From Methylophilaceae bacterium LSUCC0401 (GTDB lineage Bacteria > Pseudomonadota > Gammaproteobacteria > Burkholderiales > Methylophilaceae): DNA of 64,000 bases. The notes below the pieces were generated by a model, which worked only from the letters and a program-made list of their open reading frames with translations, was not told the DNA's origin and searched no databases. Location of the stretch: NCBI GenBank assembly GCA_024919035.1, contig CP103442.1, positions 186,001 through 250,000 of the forward strand. The letters are read 5' to 3'. This document shows positions 57,107 through 64,000 of this stretch, one piece after another. How positions within the stretch are numbered: position 1 is the first letter of the stretch; each line of letters starts with the position of its first letter. The translations under genes and the position numbers were made by a program.

Positions 57107-58462
57107 ATGTTAGAAAATTTAACCGATAAACTTCAATCAGTTGTTCGAAAGATTTCAGGCCAAGCGAGGTTTACCGAAGACAATATTAGTGATGCGATGC
57201 GAGAAGTTCGTATTGCCCTGATCGAAGCTGATGTTGCAATTCCCGTAGTTAAATTTTTTATTGATGAAGTCAAAGCAAAAGCGATTGGAACCGACGTTTT
57301 AAAGTCTGTATCACCCGGTGATGCCATAGTTAAAATTGTTCAAGACGAATTAACCAATTTAATGGGTCCAGAAAATGCCCCGTTGAATATCGCAAAAAAA
57401 CCACCCTCTATAGTCCTCATGGCTGGTCTTCAGGGCTCTGGGAAAACTACCACATCAGCAAAGTTAGCTAGATTACTCAAAGAACAAAAGAAAAAAGTTT
57501 TATTAGTTAGTGCCGATGTCTATCGTCCAGCAGCGATAGAGCAATTAAAAACTTTAGCGAAAAGTATTGATGTTGATTGTTTTGATTCCTCACCACAGGA
57601 TAAACCACTGGCTATTGCAAAAGCATCTGTTGAATTTTCAAAAAAACATTTTTATGACGTGATCATATTTGATACTGCTGGAAGAACATCCATTGATGAA
57701 GCTATGATGGATGAAATCAGAAAATTGCACAAACAGCTTGATCCAGCCGAGACTTTATTTGTTGTGGACTCCATGCAAGGACAAGATGCGGTCAACACTG
57801 CACAAGCTTTCAATGAGGCTCTAGAGTTAACAGGAATTATCTTAACAAAAGTTGATGGAGACTCCCGAGGTGGAGCGGCACTATCTGCAAAGCATGTGAT
57901 TGGAAAGCCTATTAAGTTTGTTGGTGTGAGTGAAAAAATAAATGGTATTGAACCCTTTTACCCTGATCGATTAGCCTCAAGAATTCTTGGCATGGGGGAC
58001 ATCGTAGGCTTAGTCGAAGAAGCTCAAAAAAATGTAGATCAAAAAGAGGCTTTAAAACTGGCTGAAAAAGTAAAGTCAGGAAAAAACTTTGATTTAGAAG
58101 ACTTTAAAAATCAAATAACCCAAATGAAAAAAATGGGGGGTGTAGGTGCGCTAATGGAAAAAATGCCCGCTCAACTAATGGGTCAAGCACAACAGAAAAT
58201 CAATCCTGAGGATGGAGATAAATCATTGGTTCAAATTGAGGCCATTATTAATTCTATGACCCCATTAGAGCGTAGAGATCCAGATTTAATAAAAGCAAAA
58301 AGAAAACAGAGGATTGCCAATGGCTCTGGTACACAAGTTCAAGATATTAATAGATTATTAACCCAGTATGAACAAATGCGCAAAATGATGAAGCTATTTT
58401 CCAAAGGCGGATTATCAAAAATGATGAGAGGTTTGGCAGGTAAATTTCCAGGAATGCGCTAA
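57107..58462 (+). CDS. ffh: Signal recognition particle protein Ffh
   Basis: Ffh is the SRP GTPase that binds signal sequences and 4.5S RNA and targets proteins to SecYEG or YidC. The 451-residue protein has an N-domain (about residues 1-90), a G-domain with the P-loop GLQGSGKTTTSAKLA, DTAGRTSID, TKVDGDSRGGAAL, and a methionine-rich M-domain from about residue 325, with QMKKMGG and QMRKMMKLFSKGGLSKMM. The gene is followed by tRNA-Lys rather than rpsP. Confidence 0.97.
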   Translation: MLENLTDKLQSVVRKISGQARFTEDNISDAMREVRIALIEADVAIPVVKFFIDEVKAKAIGTDVLKSVSPGDAIVKIVQDELTNLMGPENAPLNIAKKPPSIVLMAGLQGSGKTTTSAKLARLLKEQKKKVLLVSADVYRPAAIEQLKTLAKSIDVDCFDSSPQDKPLAIAKASVEFSKKHFYDVIIFDTAGRTSIDEAMMDEIRKLHKQLDPAETLFVVDSMQGQDAVNTAQAFNEALELTGIILTKVDGDSRGGAALSAKHVIGKPIKFVGVSEKINGIEPFYPDRLASRILGMGDIVGLVEEAQKNVDQKEALKLAEKVKSGKNFDLEDFKNQITQMKKMGGVGALMEKMPAQLMGQAQQKINPEDGDKSLVQIEAIINSMTPLERRDPDLIKAKRKQRIANGSGTQVQDINRLLTQYEQMRKMMKLFSKGGLSKMMRGLAGKFPGMR

Positions 58463-58479
58463 TTATTCCTCTATGTTTA

Positions 58480-58508
58480 TTGACCATTTCGATGATCTAG
58501 TCCATAAT
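58480..58508 (+). promoter_or_regulatory. Promoter of tRNA-Lys
   Basis: A -35 hexamer TTGACC and a -10 hexamer CATAAT are spaced by 17 bp, right after ffh. Transcription is expected to begin near 58515, about 10 bp before the mature tRNA. The element between -10 and start (TGCGTG) is GC-richer than its surroundings, as in stable-RNA promoters. Confidence 0.7.
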
Positions 58509-58524
58509 TGCGTGTTTGATTTAT

Positions 58525-58600
58525 GGGGTGTTAGCTCAGTTGGTAGAGCAGCGGACTTTTAATCCGTTGGTCGCGAGTTCGAATCTCGCACACCCTACCA
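58525..58600 (+). tRNA. tRNA-Lys (anticodon TTT)
   Basis: The 76-base sequence folds as a cloverleaf. The D arm starts with TAGCTCAG, the anticodon arm has loop CTTTTAA with anticodon TTT, and the T arm is GCGAG-TTCGAAT-CTCGC. The CCA end is encoded. Acceptor strands GGGGTGT and ACACCCT pair fully except for a G1-U72 wobble at the end. It sits just after ffh with its own promoter, and 1 bp from the convergent modC stop. Confidence 0.97.
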
Positions 58601-58601
58601 C

Positions 58602-59234
58602 TTATCTTGTCATTTTTACAATTCCTCCAATATTCTGCATGGTGTAGACCTCGTCAGCAAAACTTTTTATTTCATTCTGTTGGTGACTGATAAATAAAGT
58701 TGTGATCTTTTTTTGGTAAATATAATTTTTTAATTTTCTGGTAATTATTTTTCTTTGAGTGAGATGAATGGCATTAAATGATTCGTCTAAAAGTAAAATT
58801 TTAGGATCAGAGGCTAAGCTTCGTGCAATCGCGACTCGTTGCGACTCACCTCCTGATAGAAGTTTAATATCTTTGTTAATTATTTTTTCTAATTCTAAAA
58901 GCTCCATAATTTCATCGATATCTTTTTGAGATGTGGATGCATATTTTATATTTTGATACACATTTAAATGTGGAAATAGTCTGAGATCTTGAAATACATA
59001 TCCGATATTTCTCGATTTAGGCAAAACGTTAGTATGAGATTTTGAATCACAGAGAACATTATGATCAATAACAATTTTCCCCTTTTCTGGTTCAAGAATA
59101 CCTGAGACGATATTAAATAAAGTCGATTTTCCTATGCCAGAATCTCCACTAAATCCTAAAATCATAGCCTTGCTTTGAAGGTGAATAACCAATTTAAGTG
59201 AGGTGTTGGTGTATGAAAAGTCAAAATCAATCAT
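58602..59234 (-). CDS. modC: Molybdate ABC transporter ATP-binding protein ModC (short form)
   Basis: The 210-residue ATPase has Walker A GDSGIGKSTL, Q-loop GYVFQDLRLFPHLNV, signature LSGGESQRVAIARSL and Walker B ILLLDES, followed by the switch histidine in LFISHQQNE. It lacks the C-terminal MOP (molybdate-binding) domain of E. coli ModC, which is about 350 residues. Assignment to molybdate (or tungstate) rests on the modA-modB neighbours. It overlaps modB by 4 bp and is last in the operon. Confidence 0.87.
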   Translation of the reverse strand: MIDFDFSYTNTSLKLVIHLQSKAMILGFSGDSGIGKSTLFNIVSGILEPEKGKIVIDHNVLCDSKSHTNVLPKSRNIGYVFQDLRLFPHLNVYQNIKYASTSQKDIDEIMELLELEKIINKDIKLLSGGESQRVAIARSLASDPKILLLDESFNAIHLTQRKIITRKLKNYIYQKKITTLFISHQQNEIKSFADEVYTMQNIGGIVKMTR

Positions 59235-59899
59235 TTTGCGAACCTATTACTGATAAATAAGGCAACAAACGAAATACTGATACTGATAATGACGAGCCTT
59301 ATCACCACATGGCTGGCATTAGGGTCCTGAAGAGAGGAATATATTGCTAATGGAATAGTTTGTGTTTCTCCAAAAATATTTCCAGCAAAGGTGATTGTTG
59401 CACCAAATTCTCCTAAACTTCGGCTAAAGCTTAAAACTAACCCAGAAATGATTCCATTTTTTGAAAGGGGGATAATGATTGTTTTTAATATTTTCAAGTT
59501 ATTAGCCCCTAAAGTTTCGGCTGCTTCAATCAGCTTTGGATCAATTTCTGCAATTGACTGCCTTATCGAGCGAACAAATAATGGAAAGGACATCACACTA
59601 GAAGCAATAATTGCTGCTACCCAGGTAAATGAGATGGACCACCCGAATAGTGTATAAAACGATGCGCCTAACAATCCATTTTTACCAAAAATAATTAATA
59701 ATAAAAATCCAATAACAACGGGAGGAAGAACCAGGGGTAGATGAATGACACTGTCAATTATAGATTTTCCGTAAAATTGCTTAGTGGCCAAGGCAAGGCC
59801 CAGAAAAAATGCAGGAATGGATATGATCAGTGATGAAATGATTGCTACTTTACTCGATAGAATCAGTACAGTAATTTCATAATCAGTCAAAGTAATCAT
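59231..59899 (-). CDS. modB: Molybdate ABC transporter permease ModB
   Basis: The 222-residue inner membrane protein has five to six helices and the ABC permease EAA loop IEAAETLGANNLKILKTI. The segments HLPLVLPPVVIGF and SRSLGEFGATITFAGNI are strong ModB signatures. It lies between modA and modC with 4-bp overlaps on both sides. ModB forms the channel that receives molybdate from ModA. Molybdate would serve enzymes such as formate dehydrogenase, not seen in this window. Confidence 0.94.
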   Translation of the reverse strand: MITLTDYEITVLILSSKVAIISSLIISIPAFFLGLALATKQFYGKSIIDSVIHLPLVLPPVVIGFLLLIIFGKNGLLGASFYTLFGWSISFTWVAAIIASSVMSFPLFVRSIRQSIAEIDPKLIEAAETLGANNLKILKTIIIPLSKNGIISGLVLSFSRSLGEFGATITFAGNIFGETQTIPLAIYSSLQDPNASHVVIRLVIISISISFVALFISNRFAK

Positions 59900-60609
59900 G
59901 GACGTATTATAAACCCTTGATCGATAAGTTTAATTTTGGTTTTTTCTGAGTTTAAAAATGAAATAAATTTTTCATTAATGGAATTATTTGTGATGATGCC
60001 TATGGAATAAATAATTTCCTGATGACTATTTAGAGGTATATTTTGATAGAGATACCTATTATTTATTTTTTTTAAATCGGACGCAAAGATAATTCCATAG
60101 TCGCACTCACCCATTTTTAAATTTGAGAGAAGAGATGCTGAATCCCTGATATGCAAAATACTTTTTTTAGCAAATTTTAATTGGTAAAAATGTATGACTT
60201 GATAACTGTATGTCCCTAATGGAGCTAGCTGGGGGTCAGCTAAACATAACTTTTTATTTTCGGCAATTTTCAATTGCATTAAATCTTTCTTTTCACTGCT
60301 GATAAAGACCAATTGATTAGAGATCCAATCCTGCTTATCTTTTAACATATGTTTGTTATTTAAATATTGAATCCATGTTTGATCTGCTGAGATGATCATA
60401 TCAAAAGGAGCTCCCTGTAACACCTGTTGAGCTAAATTTCCTGAACCTCCAGAGGAAGAGGCAACTTTATAATTAAATTCTTTTCCAAATTCAAATAAAA
60501 TATTTTGCATAATTGGATGCAAGCTTGATGCATAGGCTATATTAATTTTTTCTTCAGCATGAACAAGAAAATTAAAAAAAATAAAATAGATAAATATAAT
60601 TTTTCTCAT
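59896..60609 (-). CDS. modA: Periplasmic molybdate-binding protein ModA
   Basis: The 237-residue protein has a signal peptide (residues about 1-18, ending near VHAEE) and the type II periplasmic-binding fold of ModA. NIAYASSLHPIMQNI matches the family's start, SSSGGSGNLAQQVLQGAPFD the anion-site region (usual SSG-L-QI-GAP), and LADPQLAPLGTYSYQ the second half. Molybdate or tungstate is the likely ligand. It overlaps the CDF-like gene and modB by 4 bp each. Confidence 0.93.
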   Translation of the reverse strand: MRKIIFIYFIFFNFLVHAEEKINIAYASSLHPIMQNILFEFGKEFNYKVASSSGGSGNLAQQVLQGAPFDMIISADQTWIQYLNNKHMLKDKQDWISNQLVFISSEKKDLMQLKIAENKKLCLADPQLAPLGTYSYQVIHFYQLKFAKKSILHIRDSASLLSNLKMGECDYGIIFASDLKKINNRYLYQNIPLNSHQEIIYSIGIITNNSINEKFISFLNSEKTKIKLIDQGFIIRP

Positions 60610-61169
60610 CTTCGTTGGTTCATCATGGTTTTAATTTCATACACCGCATAAATATTTATTCCTAAAATAATAACCCCGACAAGGAAATCTGGTAAAAAGG
60701 ATTCTGATTTAAGAGTCAAAAAAGCTGCTAATAAAACTAATAGGTTTCCAATCAAATCATTTCTGGAAGATAAATAGATTGCTCGAAGTAAAAAATTTCT
60801 CGATTTTGTATATCTTTTTAAAAGTATTGTACATAGGCAGTTAATGATTATTGCCCCTAGAGAAATTAGGATCATATCATGATGATCGGGGACTTCAGGA
60901 TGAAAGATTTTATTAATAGAGAAGGTAAGAGCATATAGTGATGGAGCAATAAAGGAAGTTAATATCGCATAACCAATAATTTTCCGATAGAAAATAGTTA
61001 AACTCAGTCCAATTAAAGCAAAAAAATTTGTTAAAGCGTCTTCAAGAAAATCTAAACTATCTGCGATTAAGGCGACAGAATGGCTGGTATGGGCGTAAAA
61101 TAATTCAACAAAAAAATAAAATAAATTAAGAGTAATTACAATTGAAATTACATAATTTTTCTTCAACAT
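60606..61169 (-). CDS. Cation diffusion facilitator-like membrane protein, no cytoplasmic domain
   Basis: The 187-residue protein has five to six hydrophobic helices and resembles CDF transporters. SVALIADSLDFLEDALTN matches the TM2 metal motif in a DxxxD form, and SSRNDLIGNLLVLLAA matches TM5, but with Ser where the family usually has His. The C-terminal cytoplasmic metal-binding domain is absent. It may therefore be a minimal or altered transporter. It leads the modABC operon through a 4-bp overlap, an unexpected partner. Confidence 0.75.
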   Translation of the reverse strand: MLKKNYVISIVITLNLFYFFVELFYAHTSHSVALIADSLDFLEDALTNFFALIGLSLTIFYRKIIGYAILTSFIAPSLYALTFSINKIFHPEVPDHHDMILISLGAIIINCLCTILLKRYTKSRNFLLRAIYLSSRNDLIGNLLVLLAAFLTLKSESFLPDFLVGVIILGINIYAVYEIKTMMNQRR

Positions 61170-61205
61170 AATTGAATTTAATCTTGATTTAATAATCTAT
61201 CATTT

Positions 61206-62201
61206 ATGAAAAAATTAATCTTGGCCCTAGTCGTTACTTTATCACCATTCTTGGCGCAAAGTTATCCTGCTCAATCTGAGTTATTTGGTTTAAACAAATC
61301 CATGATTCAATTATGGGTCAGTTATGAAAAAGGGGTTACCGGAACTGGTTCAGGTGTGGTGATCAAAAAGAATCATGTAGCAACAGACTGCCATGTGTTT
61401 CAAAATGCGACAGGTGTTAATGTGATTAAGTACCACGATACCTACAGCCCGATTGGTGTTTATGCTGATTGGGAACATGATTTATGTGTATTAAAATTCG
61501 ATAACCTACCTTTGGATCCGGTAAATGTTCGAGAGAGCAGTACTGTTGAGTATGAAGAAGAAGTGTTCACTCTGACTTTTCCTAATGATAATCCTGTGCC
61601 ACTTCCATCCTATGGAAAAGTTAAAGCCTTGTATTCATTTGATAAAAGTTTAATTATAAGAACATCAGCTACTTTCACAGTTGGATCTAGTGGGGGCGCT
61701 TTGTTTGATAATGACTTTAATTTGATTGGCATTACTACATTCAAGAGTCCTGGCAAACGATTAGGATATTTTTATTGCTTACCAACCGAATGGATTGATA
61801 AAGTTTTGCAAACAAAAATGTTGACCGATATTCGAAGTGATACACCACCATTTTGGGCTTTGCCCGATGAGAAAAAACCTTTTTTTATGCAAGTTGTTCT
61901 CCCGCTTCTTGATTCTAATTGGTCCGAGGTGAAACGAATTGCTAAAATGTGGACACAAGCTGAGGATGATAGTACCAATGCATGGTTTTATTTAGGTCTA
62001 GCTGAAAAGCAATTTAATAAGGATTTTGCAAAATTATTTCTTAATAAATCAATACAGCTGAATTCTAAAAACCTTGATGCTCTTGAAGTCCTTCATCAAA
62101 TTGCGGTTGAGGAAAACGATAGTGAGTTGATTCAGAAATACAAGTCCATGATTGAAAAGGTTGACCAATATTACTTTGAAAATTTAGCCAACCAATCTTA
62201 A
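61206..62201 (+). CDS. Secreted trypsin-like serine protease with TPR-like tail
   Basis: The 331-residue protein has a signal peptide (about residues 1-19, ending SYPA). A trypsin-like protease fold follows: GTGSGVVIKKNHVATDCHVF with His63, EHDLCVLKF with Asp92, and VGSSGGALFD with Ser162, so the catalytic triad is intact. There is no PDZ domain. From about residue 220 the chain is helical, with a TPR-like segment AWFYLGLAEKQFNKDFAK and KSIQLNSKNLDALE. It is likely periplasmic. It is divergent from the CDF gene over 36 bp; substrates are unknown. Confidence 0.83.
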   Translation: MKKLILALVVTLSPFLAQSYPAQSELFGLNKSMIQLWVSYEKGVTGTGSGVVIKKNHVATDCHVFQNATGVNVIKYHDTYSPIGVYADWEHDLCVLKFDNLPLDPVNVRESSTVEYEEEVFTLTFPNDNPVPLPSYGKVKALYSFDKSLIIRTSATFTVGSSGGALFDNDFNLIGITTFKSPGKRLGYFYCLPTEWIDKVLQTKMLTDIRSDTPPFWALPDEKKPFFMQVVLPLLDSNWSEVKRIAKMWTQAEDDSTNAWFYLGLAEKQFNKDFAKLFLNKSIQLNSKNLDALEVLHQIAVEENDSELIQKYKSMIEKVDQYYFENLANQS

Positions 62202-62204
62202 ATT

Positions 62205-62281
62205 TGGCGCGCCCGAAGAGATTCGAACTCCTGACCACTTGGTTCGAAGCCAAGTACTCTATCCAGCTGAGCTACGGGCGC
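62205..62281 (-). tRNA. tRNA-Arg (anticodon TCG)
   Basis: The 77-base minus-strand sequence forms a full cloverleaf: acceptor GCGCCCG with CGGGCGC, anticodon arm CTTGG-CTTCGAA-CCAAG with anticodon TCG, the T-loop TTCGAAT, and an encoded CCA. It lies 13 bp from a second tRNA-Arg and differs from it at only two bases, one in the anticodon (position 34). The gene is close behind the protease stop on the opposite strand. Confidence 0.96.
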
Positions 62282-62294
62282 AGATAGATTTAAA

Positions 62295-62371
62295 TGGCGC
62301 GCCCGAAGAGATTCGAACTCCTGACCCCTTGGTTCGTAGCCAAGTACTCTATCCAGCTGAGCTACGGGCGC
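62295..62371 (-). tRNA. tRNA-Arg (anticodon ACG)
   Basis: The 77-base minus-strand cloverleaf has the same arms as the neighbouring tRNA-Arg, with anticodon loop CTACGAA, anticodon ACG. A34 is normally edited to inosine by TadA to read CGU, CGC and CGA. CCA is encoded. This copy is nearer the promoter, so the two are probably transcribed together. Confidence 0.96.
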
Positions 62372-62380
62372 GTCACCCGT

Positions 62381-62386
62381 ATTATA
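62381..62386 (-). promoter_or_regulatory. TATAAT -10 box for the tRNA-Arg pair
   Basis: A perfect TATAAT on the minus strand lies 9 bp before the 5' end of tRNA-Arg(ACG) and is followed by a GC-rich stretch (ACGGGTGAC). A good -35 hexamer is not evident; the expected place lies at the end of the lipoprotein gene. Confidence 0.55.
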
Positions 62387-62407
62387 TCCTTAAAACATAC
62401 AGATTAA

Positions 62408-63493
62408 CTAGTTGCTCGATACGGGGAGTGTTAATATAGGGCCAGACTTTTCGATTTTTCCTGATTGGAGAGCAGAAATTTGATTCAGCAACATGAGGGT
62501 ATATTTGCTATGCATATCATTGTCTTTGATATAAAACCAATTACCTCGATATTCAACAGCAATAGCCGCCTGTTCTGGAGGATTTTTTGAGGTATACACT
62601 GTAAATAATCCGTCAAGCACTTTTTGCCAATCAAAGATCTCCCCATTTTTATTTTTAGTAATAGTTACTCTTCCATTCGCAATGTCATCAATGGGAACTT
62701 CAACTCCATGGGAAAGGAAAAAAAGTATACCCGCTAGGGAGCGTGACTCAATTTGTATTTTTGAATCTTGTGTTGAATCAAAATAATTTTTAGTAATTGG
62801 GATGATGTTGTTTTTGGTTTCAATTTTAAGATCATTTAAAAGACGATTCACCATTGGGTCATTTCTGTAATCTTTTTGAATTAATAAAGCCAATTCGTCT
62901 GGATTGCCCTCAAGTTGATAGCCAAGGGTGATCTTAGATGTCTTTTGTAGGTCTCTGAAATCTTTGGATAATTGAATAAACTCATTAAATTCTGGGGCCT
63001 CAGACGGGGTTGGACCAGAGGCTTCTGATGCATTATTGATATTGTTAATGCGGTTTACCGTTAATCTTAGAATACGTTCAATACTCCACCCGGATCGAGC
63101 CAGCAATAAAATCACTTCATGGTCGACTGGGGTTAAGACATTTTTCACAAAATCAGCACCCGACAATGGCGAATAAGTGATGGTTGGTTTTTCAATGTAT
63201 TCTGTATTGCCTCGAACGCCGATGTTATTTGAAGTCGTAGCCCCATCAAAAATCGAGCCATTAATTCCAAAACCCTCTTTCCAGTTAAATGCAGTTGATA
63301 CACTGCTGACTTTTAAAAAAGTAGGGTTATCAGCATATCGAAGACGAATTAAGTTTAATAAAATCTCCTCGTCATCTGTCTGCGCCAGCACTTTGTTATA
63401 CTCATTTCTGCCGGCTTTCATAAAATCAGGGCCAAATTGACTGCAGCTAATTAACAACAGACTAAAAAATAATATTAATCCTTTTAAATACAT
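62408..63493 (-). CDS. Lipoprotein of unknown function
   Basis: The 361-residue protein has a lipoprotein signal (hydrophobic 5-15) with lipobox LLISC, Cys17. The ATG at 63493 is chosen because it overlaps the DUF1993 stop by one base and gives a clean signal; a start 24 bp upstream is less likely. The region EILLNLIRLRYADNPTFLKVSSVS resembles a set of hypothetical proteobacterial lipoproteins, but I know no function. A second block is VDHEVILLLARSGWSIERILRLTVN (in part). The C-terminal half includes VEYRGNWFYIKDNDMHSK, a pattern of small beta domains. Confidence 0.75.
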   Translation of the reverse strand: MYLKGLILFFSLLLISCSQFGPDFMKAGRNEYNKVLAQTDDEEILLNLIRLRYADNPTFLKVSSVSTAFNWKEGFGINGSIFDGATTSNNIGVRGNTEYIEKPTITYSPLSGADFVKNVLTPVDHEVILLLARSGWSIERILRLTVNRINNINNASEASGPTPSEAPEFNEFIQLSKDFRDLQKTSKITLGYQLEGNPDELALLIQKDYRNDPMVNRLLNDLKIETKNNIIPITKNYFDSTQDSKIQIESRSLAGILFFLSHGVEVPIDDIANGRVTITKNKNGEIFDWQKVLDGLFTVYTSKNPPEQAAIAVEYRGNWFYIKDNDMHSKYTLMLLNQISALQSGKIEKSGPILTLPVSSN

Positions 63494-63990
63494 TAAAACT
63501 TTCCTGTGTAATCCCATTTGCCAAGATTAACCCCGTTCATTCTAAGAATATTGTAGGCGGTGGTGATGTGAAAAAAGAAATGAGGAAGAATCCATCTTTT
63601 TAAATAATCTTCGCCATTACTAAAGGAAAATTTATGCTCACGGATAGAAAATTCAATGGGTTTTTTTTCAGAATTTATCATGTCTTTTGGTTTAATTTTT
63701 TTTAAGAAATTAATAGTTTTTGTAATACGGTTTTGTAATTGTTTTAAGGTTTTTTCGTCATCTTGGTAGTTAGGAAATTTTTTATTGGCAAGTCTTCCTA
63801 TCCCTTTTCTGACCATGTCAGTACCAATCTGAATTTGACGAGACAACGGGTACATGTCTGCAATCAGTCGACTTTCAACAAAAATTACACTGTCGAATTT
63901 TTTTTTATCTGCATACCGCTGTGCTTTATTCAATATGTTTATCAAATTTTCAAGCATTTTGATGATCATTGGTACAGATAAGTCGTACAT
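63493..63990 (-). CDS. DUF1993-family protein
   Basis: The 165-residue protein matches DUF1993, a helical-bundle family related to DinB-like folds. Conserved features seen are MYDLSVPMIIKMLENL, RLIADMYPLSRQIQIGTD, GEDYLKRWILPHFFFHITTAYNILRMNGV and the C-terminal LGKWDY. The function is unknown. It starts 10 bp from the window edge, so any upstream gene is not visible. It overlaps the lipoprotein gene by one base and is likely co-transcribed with it. Confidence 0.88.
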   Translation of the reverse strand: MYDLSVPMIIKMLENLINILNKAQRYADKKKFDSVIFVESRLIADMYPLSRQIQIGTDMVRKGIGRLANKKFPNYQDDEKTLKQLQNRITKTINFLKKIKPKDMINSEKKPIEFSIREHKFSFSNGEDYLKRWILPHFFFHITTAYNILRMNGVNLGKWDYTGKF

Positions 63991-64000
63991 TGGCTCTTGC

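Noticed and set aside
62065-62253. Minus-strand 62-residue frame spanning the protease 3' end and tRNA-Arg
   Set aside because: It is composed of antisense protease and tRNA sequence, with no family features.
62205-62371. Tandem repeat as an attachment site or CRISPR-like unit
   Set aside because: The repeat units are two complete tRNA genes; no integrase or spacer structure is nearby.
62239-62439. Plus-strand frame across both tRNA-Arg genes with a repeated EEIRTPD-like segment
   Set aside because: It is an artefact of reading the antisense of the two near-identical tRNA genes; the repeat comes from the tRNA duplication.

Overview
The window is an AT-rich (about one-third G+C by eye), very densely packed bacterial chromosome segment with no visible mobile elements, CRISPR arrays or rRNA. 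Gene orders are proteobacterial and most like Betaproteobacteria: the mur/fts cluster ending in ftsQAZ-lpxC, argA/argB next to a pyrimidine-nucleotidase-like HAD gene, tkt-gap-pgk followed by purC, pssA-leuA, and tgt-yajC-secD-secF. Tiny spacers, many 1-11 bp overlaps, low G+C and a K+-independent H+-pyrophosphatase suggest a small-genome, streamlined organism. My best guess is a Methylophilaceae relative (OM43/LD28-like methylotroph), but no methanol-oxidation gene lies in the window, so this is inference.

Layout. 1-14.4 kb is one co-directional division and cell wall cluster: murE (5' end outside the window), murF, mraY, murD, ftsW, murG, murC, murB, ddl, ftsQ, ftsA, ftsZ, lpxC. It makes and exports lipid II, starts the Z-ring and commits lipid A synthesis. 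14.4-16.5 kb adds a 59-residue membrane protein, an NDUFA9-like NAD-binding protein and cca. 16.5-20.9 kb, mostly on the minus strand, holds rsmE, an unusual HTH-ArgA fusion, argB and a HAD phosphatase. 21-26.6 kb carries tkt, gap, pgk, purC and a TspO-like gene. 26.7-30 kb (minus) holds hppA, a TauE-type exporter and a dciA-like gene. 30-33.7 kb holds an M23 peptidase, secA and a DUF1289 gene. 33.7-39.2 kb (minus) is the rsxABCDGE-nth operon. 39.4-45 kb holds dapA, bamC, an MBL hydrolase, a RoxA-like oxygenase, pyrD and a GST-like gene. 45-53.2 kb (minus) is tgt-yajC-secD-secF, a CorC-like gene, clpS and clpA. 53.3-58.6 kb holds pssA, leuA, a HAD-IB phosphatase, a CcsA-like gene, ffh and tRNA-Lys. 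58.6-61.2 kb (minus) is a CDF-like gene plus modABC. The end holds a secreted trypsin-like protease, two nearly identical tRNA-Arg genes, a lipoprotein and a DUF1993 gene.

The most notable feature is the arginine locus. N-acetylglutamate synthase carries an in-frame N-terminal XRE-type helix-turn-helix. Its upstream region has two TGTA-N5-TACA inverted repeats 41 bp apart, one over a TATAAT box and the other over the start codon. This looks like an enzyme that may repress its own argA-argB operon. Also notable are a tandem tRNA-Arg pair differing at the wobble base (ACG and TCG), and a HAD nucleotidase whose catalytic motif lies upstream of any standard start codon.
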